DNA from: Planctomycetaceae bacterium
GTDB lineage: Bacteria; Planctomycetota; Phycisphaerae; SM23-33
Direction of reading: 5' to 3'
Length of the DNA stretch: 51,751 nucleotides
Assembly (NCBI GenBank): GCA_021371965.1
Contig: JAJFVE010000042.1
Coordinates: 1 to 51,751, forward strand
Positions 48,589 to 51,751 of this stretch are shown here, in pieces (positions within the stretch are counted from its first letter, which is position 1; each line of letters opens with the position of its first letter). The notes under the pieces were generated by a model. That model had not been told where the DNA came from, made no database searches, and saw nothing but the letters and a program-made list of their open reading frames with translations. The position numbers were made by a program, and so were the translations under genes.

Positions 48589-49374
48589 ATGGTGAGACCA
48601 ACTGCATGGACACTTCTGGCTCTGGCAGGCGTATTGGCAATGGCCTCAGCGGCCGAGGCGGCCGTCATCTACAACGGGCAATTGTCGTCGACGACACAGA
48701 TCATAACGGCGTCGAACAACCCCTTCTTTGTCAAGGGACAGGACGACGTGGCGGGAGTGAACTTCTACGACAGCTACCGCAACTCCTCGCCGTCCGCCGG
48801 CCCCGTCAATGGGGTCGGCTTTGACGACGTCGAGTTCGGCAGGAAGACCACTAACAGGGTCGGACCGTTCAATCTTTCAGCCAACGGCACCGGGCCGGTG
48901 CTCACGATCACCTGGAACATTTCAGATTTCACCGAGCGAACTCTGACCGGTTTTGCCGCAACGGGCTCTGCCCCCGACGCTGCCAACTTGACCGCAGTCG
49001 CCAAACAGATCTTCTACATGAACTCGGGCAAGTCCATTACGATGTCGTTCACCAACCTGGCTGCGGCCGGCGGCAAGCTCTACGTGCAGGTTCTGGGCGG
49101 CGATGAAGGTTGGAGCGGAACCGTCGCCGTCGAGTCCAATGGCGCGGCCGTAGGGACTTGGACCAATGCCGACGGCGTCACGTCGACCGCCTCGCTGTTT
49201 GCCTTCGACACCACCGCCGACGCAAGCGGCGGCCTGACGCTCAAGCTAACCTCGAACAACAACTACACCGGCATATCGAGTATTATCATCAGCCGCGAAA
49301 TTCCCGAGCCGGCGACCATGTGTCTGCTGGTTCTGGGCGGTGTGGCAGCATTGGTTCATCGCAAAAGACGGTAA
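48589..49374 (+). CDS. PEP-CTERM sorting domain protein 7
   Basis: A 261-aa exported protein. Signal peptide VRPTAWTLLALAGVLAMASAAEAA. Passenger VIYNGQLSSTTQIITASNNPFFVKGQDDVAGVNFYDSYRNSSP, TGPVLTITWNISDFTERTLTGFAATGSAP, TMSFTNLAAAGGKLYVQVLGGDEGWSGTVAVESNGAAVGTWTNADGVTSTASLFAFDTTADASGGLTLKLTSNNNYTGISSIIIS, a beta-rich fold without clear family. C-terminus IPEPATMCLLVLGGVAALVHRKRR. Three start codons lie close together (48586, 48589, GTG 48592) behind GAGGAG; 48589 gives the more usual spacing. Its anchor and 3' flank are the 183-bp block shared with gene 4. Confidence 0.88.
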   Translation: MVRPTAWTLLALAGVLAMASAAEAAVIYNGQLSSTTQIITASNNPFFVKGQDDVAGVNFYDSYRNSSPSAGPVNGVGFDDVEFGRKTTNRVGPFNLSANGTGPVLTITWNISDFTERTLTGFAATGSAPDAANLTAVAKQIFYMNSGKSITMSFTNLAAAGGKLYVQVLGGDEGWSGTVAVESNGAAVGTWTNADGVTSTASLFAFDTTADASGGLTLKLTSNNNYTGISSIIISREIPEPATMCLLVLGGVAALVHRKRR

Positions 49375-49482
49375 GCGGCGAGAAGCATTCGGGTGATCAG
49401 TAATCCCCAGCGGCAATTGCAGCGGGCGGCGTGGCTTGAAAAAGCGCGGCCGCCCGTTGTCTTTGGCGGTGGCCACGCCGGT
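49300..49482 (+). repeat. 183-bp anchor-terminator block, copy B (gene 7)
   Basis: Counterpart of 46100-46282; see there. Confidence 0.9.
49423..49464 (+). terminator. Array terminator after PEP-CTERM gene 7
   Basis: CGGGCGGC (49423-49430) with GCCGCCCG (49449-49456), then TTGTCTTT. Confidence 0.8.
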
Positions 49483-49592
49483 CTGGGCGGACTGACGCTG
49501 GACATCGCATCGGTCAGTTCCTCGCTGTGGATCGGAGCCTGTTGGCCATCAGCGGCCTGGGGGTCCTGTTGAAGAGAAGGCGCAACGCCTGA
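49483..49592 (+). pseudogene. Second PEP-CTERM remnant
   Basis: From 49536 to 49592 the frame reads SLLAISGLGVLLKRRRNA and stop, the membrane and Arg part of a PEP-CTERM. The PEPAT codons are lost: LTLDIASVSSSLWI stands in the preceding sequence and the frame does not connect. It is the tail of another array gene, without promoter or passenger. Confidence 0.65.
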
Positions 49593-49651
49593 GCGGAAAC
49601 CCGCGGTGGCGGGATCCGCCGTCGGCGCCGGCGACACTGATGCGCAAAGGG

Positions 49652-49680
49652 GGCAGGAGTGCGAATCCTGCCGCCTTTCT
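49652..49680. terminator. Bidirectional terminator between the remnant and PEP-CTERM gene 8
   Basis: GGCAGGA (49652-49658) and TCCTGCC (49666-49672) with a 7-nt loop. The plus strand continues GCCTTTCTATT; the minus strand continues CCCTTTGC, so it can serve both converging units. Confidence 0.7.
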
Positions 49681-49682
49681 AT

Positions 49683-50921
49683 TCATGCATGAGTCCGCCG
49701 CCGGCGGATCATCGCAGCCGCGCTGCCGCACAGTAGCAGGCTCAGCGTCAGCGGTTCGGGAACGACGGAGAAGGCGCTGTTGTGGTCGAGGATGGCCCAG
49801 ACGGTGTTATCGTCGATGTCCACGCCGTAGCTGCCCAGGTACAAGGCCAGATTGGTTTGGTCCCAAACAAATCCCGGGGTCTGGGCTTGCCGTTCGGCGG
49901 TGAAATCATCCCAAGAGCCCTGGAAGTTCAAAACTGCATTCGAGCCGACGGCGCTGTTGCCTTCGGTAGCGTGGGTCCATTCGGCCGCTACAGGGTCTTC
50001 GCCGCCGGGGCCCGGCTCGAACCAGCCCAGGTAGATCCAATCCTGAGAAGCCAGCAGTTGCTCCGAGTAGTCCGGATTCGTGTAGACAATCGCATTCTCA
50101 TCGTAATCCGACTGCAGGACGAAGACGCCGGTCACGCCGGTGACGTTGGCCACGTCGCTGATCTGGCCGTAGGAGTCGTACGCCACTGGAGGATTGGACA
50201 GGCCATCGACGTAAGGGACGGCGTTGGTCTCAATGTCGGTGCGATTTCGGAAGGAGATCGAGATCGTCGTTGCGGTGGGGCCGGTGTTGCTTCCGGCACG
50301 GAAGATCATCTCCGTGCCGAGAGTCCTGCCGATGGTCCTTGTGCCTCTGACATCGGTGATGCTGATGGGATCCTCGCCGCTGGCCAGCACCTTCACCGAC
50401 AGATCGGCGTATGAACCATCCGCCGGCACCACCGCATACAGCGGAGTCCCCCACTGATCCAACTGCTCGCTCGTCCAACTGCCCGCAGTGTAGACGTCTG
50501 CGGCCACCGCATATCCGACATTGATGCTCACAGCCGAGGACAAGACGGGGCTTCCTGTGGCCGCCGTGGCGGTTCCCGAGACGGTGCCGCTGGCGCCGGC
50601 CTGGATATTAACAGTTCCGTAGCCGGTGCCGGTATAACTGCCCGAGACGCTTGCAGTGCCGCCCGGGGCCAGATTCGTGCCGGCATCCGAAAGCGTTAAT
50701 CCCGCGGTGGCGTTGTTGTCGACCGCCCAATCCAGATTCTCCGTCGCTGCCGAATCGTTGGTGACGGTCGCTGTAAAAGGCGTCGTGCCGTTCTTTAAGA
50801 TGTGGGTGTAAGTAGAGTCGCCATTGAGCAGGATGACGGCATCTGCGAAGGCAGGGGATGAGATTAGCAAGAAAAAGCTCAATAATGAGATAATAGCATA
50901 GCTGCGTTCCGGCAAGCGCAT
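49683..50921 (-). CDS. PEP-CTERM sorting domain protein 8 (opposite strand, array border)
   Basis: A 412-aa exported protein. Signal peptide MRLPERSYAIISLLSFFLLISSPAFA. The passenger begins with a choice-of-anchor-like beta domain (GTTPFTATVTNDSAATENLDWAVDNNATAGLTLSDAGTNLAPGGTASVSGSYTGTGYGTVNIQAGASGTVSGTATAATGSPV). The second half is DWIYLGWFEPGPGGEDPVAAEWTHATEGNSAVGSNAVLNFQGSWDDFTAERQ, unlike genes 1-7. C-terminus VPEPLTLSLLLCGSAAAMIRRRRTHA. AAGGAG is close before the ATG. Its promoter lacks the array box and has a good -35 instead, so it is probably expressed independently. A structured leader of about 225 nt precedes it. Confidence 0.9.
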   Translation of the reverse strand: MRLPERSYAIISLLSFFLLISSPAFADAVILLNGDSTYTHILKNGTTPFTATVTNDSAATENLDWAVDNNATAGLTLSDAGTNLAPGGTASVSGSYTGTGYGTVNIQAGASGTVSGTATAATGSPVLSSAVSINVGYAVAADVYTAGSWTSEQLDQWGTPLYAVVPADGSYADLSVKVLASGEDPISITDVRGTRTIGRTLGTEMIFRAGSNTGPTATTISISFRNRTDIETNAVPYVDGLSNPPVAYDSYGQISDVANVTGVTGVFVLQSDYDENAIVYTNPDYSEQLLASQDWIYLGWFEPGPGGEDPVAAEWTHATEGNSAVGSNAVLNFQGSWDDFTAERQAQTPGFVWDQTNLALYLGSYGVDIDDNTVWAILDHNSAFSVVPEPLTLSLLLCGSAAAMIRRRRTHA

Positions 50922-51150
50922 GTCAGGCTCCTTCTGGCTGAACTATCGGTGCCGCAAGGCGTTACCGATGTAAAGCCGCCTGCGTTCCAAGCGAAAATCG
51001 CCTGGGCTCCTATTTTTGAAAACCGACCTCAGTCAGCCAAAGGTTCCTCTTACCGGTGACTGACCTGCTCGGGCCAGAAGGCCCGCTCCTTCAAGTACAA
51101 CCTGCTCGATCGCCCGCCCTGCGAAATGAAGGCAGAGCGGCATTGCGACT
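50922..51150 (-). other. Structured 5' leader of PEP-CTERM gene 8
   Basis: Four hairpins stand in a row (plus coordinates): 50945-50969 (ATCGGT/ACCGAT), 50987-51005 (CCAAGCGA/TCGCCTGG, one G-U), 51030-51063 (TCAGTCA/TGACTGA) and 51071-51084 (GGGCC/GGCCC). The segment GGAACGCAGGCGGC between them loosely recalls the core of cyclic di-GMP riboswitches, but key bases do not match and I do not assign a family. Confidence 0.4.
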
Positions 51151-51153
51151 CAA

Positions 51154-51181
51154 AGCATATTCCTGGATCAAAGAAAGTCAA
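51154..51181 (-). promoter_or_regulatory. Promoter of PEP-CTERM gene 8
   Basis: Minus strand TTGACT (51181-51176), 16-bp spacer, TATGCT (51159-51154). No array box is found at the corresponding place. Confidence 0.55.
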
Positions 51182-51302
51182 GTGTAATGTGGTGCATTAA
51201 GAAGAGATATTTCAACAGGACGCGCATGCGTGTCGAGAAGATTCGGAAATAAAAGTCGAACACATCCGCAGCCTGTCCGTAATAGACGATGGGTCGCGGG
51301 GG

Positions 51303-51331
51303 TTGACAAGCCCTTTGGAAACCTCTATAAT
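51303..51331 (+). promoter_or_regulatory. Perfect consensus promoter P1: TTGACA-17-TATAAT
   Basis: TTGACA at 51303-51308, 17-bp spacer, TATAAT at 51326-51331. The strongest promoter in the window, as expected for stable RNA. Confidence 0.85.
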
Positions 51332-51751
51332 TACGCAGTCAAAGAGAGCTGAGCGGATTGATGAGGTTCACCCAGCCGAGGCCGCGTTTGCGGGCTCAAA
51401 AATATTTTTGAAAAATCGGACGCAGAGTATTGCATGGGGGAATAGAACCGGTACAATGCGTCGCTCTTGATGAGTTCGACTTGGCGATAGGCCAGTCGAA
51501 AAACGATCCTTGAAAAGTAAACAGTGATAGTGCCGTCACGAGGATGTGACCCGCAGGACCAAGCCGTCACGGCTGGGTCGGGCGGGACACAAGATGATGA
51601 AACGGCCGCCCCACTTGCGAGCGGGCGGCCGGCTCAGAATCCTCCGTGACAGCAAGCCTAACTTGTTAGGCAACCAGTTGAGGATTTTGAGTTTTGTCTG
51701 GTCGAGGCCTTCGGGTCGAGACCGGCCAGGTGGGTCGCCCCAAAATAGACC
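51332..51751 (+). other. Probable rRNA operon leader (pre-16S region)
   Basis: No gene is seen in these 420 nt. Contents: second promoter TTGCAT-16-TACAAT (51430-51457); a boxA-like GATCCTTGAAAAGTAAACAG (51505-51524), as found before 16S rRNA genes; hairpin GTCAC/GTGAC (51535-51550); GGCCGCCC/GGGCGGCC (51603-51630); GCCTAACTTGTTAGGC (51657-51672); and GTCGAGGCC-TTC-GGGTCGAGAC (51701-51722). The 16S start (AGAGTTTGAT) is not reached before the window ends. The assignment is inference from these signals. Confidence 0.55.

Noticed and set aside
50944..51010. Cyclic di-GMP riboswitch before PEP-CTERM gene 8
   Set aside because: Some words resemble the class I core, but the conserved tetraloop receptor and the GCAAA core are not present in order.
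51331..51570. 79-codon minus-strand frame at the window end
   Set aside because: It lies opposite a strong promoter and leader, has no ribosome-binding site and no similarity that I recognise.

Overview
The window is about 52 kb of GC-rich bacterial DNA. A single-protein exosortase with its PEP-CTERM substrates, XylR-type regulators (sugar-binding domain plus AraC helix-turn-helix), a uroporphyrinogen-decarboxylase-like protein beside a GH29 fucosidase and a lineage-style sigma factor together suggest Planctomycetota, probably Phycisphaerae-like. That assignment is inference: no rRNA gene lies inside the window. Coding sequences are tightly packed, often overlapping by 4-26 nt, and the gaps carry families of short hairpin repeats.

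Left part (1-8.3 kb): a DNA-maintenance block on the minus strand (SRP RNA, dnaX, ybaB, recR cut by the window edge), then a GH29 fucosidase and a URO-D family protein on plus, a truncated TetR regulator ending at a tRNA-Arg gene, and a sigma-70 family factor. Exosortase block (8.6-18.9 kb): an exosortase/EpsI fusion, a 1521-residue TPR protein and a polysaccharide deacetylase form one plus-strand operon for envelope or exopolysaccharide export and PEP-CTERM sorting. It converges on a secreted beta-helix protein built from two tandem copies. Middle (19-37.6 kb): minus-strand MATE transporter, cobQ and a corrinoid-type ABC importer whose binding protein and permease are fused; nnrD and larB; a YdjC deacetylase and GT2 pair; WrbA, a ComEA-like protein, a GH10-like protein without its catalytic Glu pair, rhomboid and NUDIX; then dxr and a large RseP on plus.

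Right part (37.7-50.9 kb): eight PEP-CTERM genes, two PEP-CTERM remnants and three XylR-type regulators. Most units of this array are built alike: a 10-bp box (CCAGATATNG or similar) starting 35-36 bp upstream of a TATAAT-like hexamer, a leader, a signal peptide, an unrelated passenger, the PEP-CTERM anchor, and a GGGCGGCC/GGCCGCCC terminator. Parts have moved between units: two genes share a 300-bp promoter-leader-signal-peptide block, and two others share a 183-bp anchor-terminator block. One unit has box, -10 and terminator but no gene and may make a structured RNA. The regulators are the natural candidates for reading the box, and the exosortase at 8.6 kb is the natural enzyme for the anchors. 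I regard this array as the most novel system in the window.

The final 450 bases hold a perfect TTGACA-17-TATAAT promoter, a second promoter, a boxA-like sequence and hairpins, as expected just upstream of an rRNA operon that would begin beyond the window.
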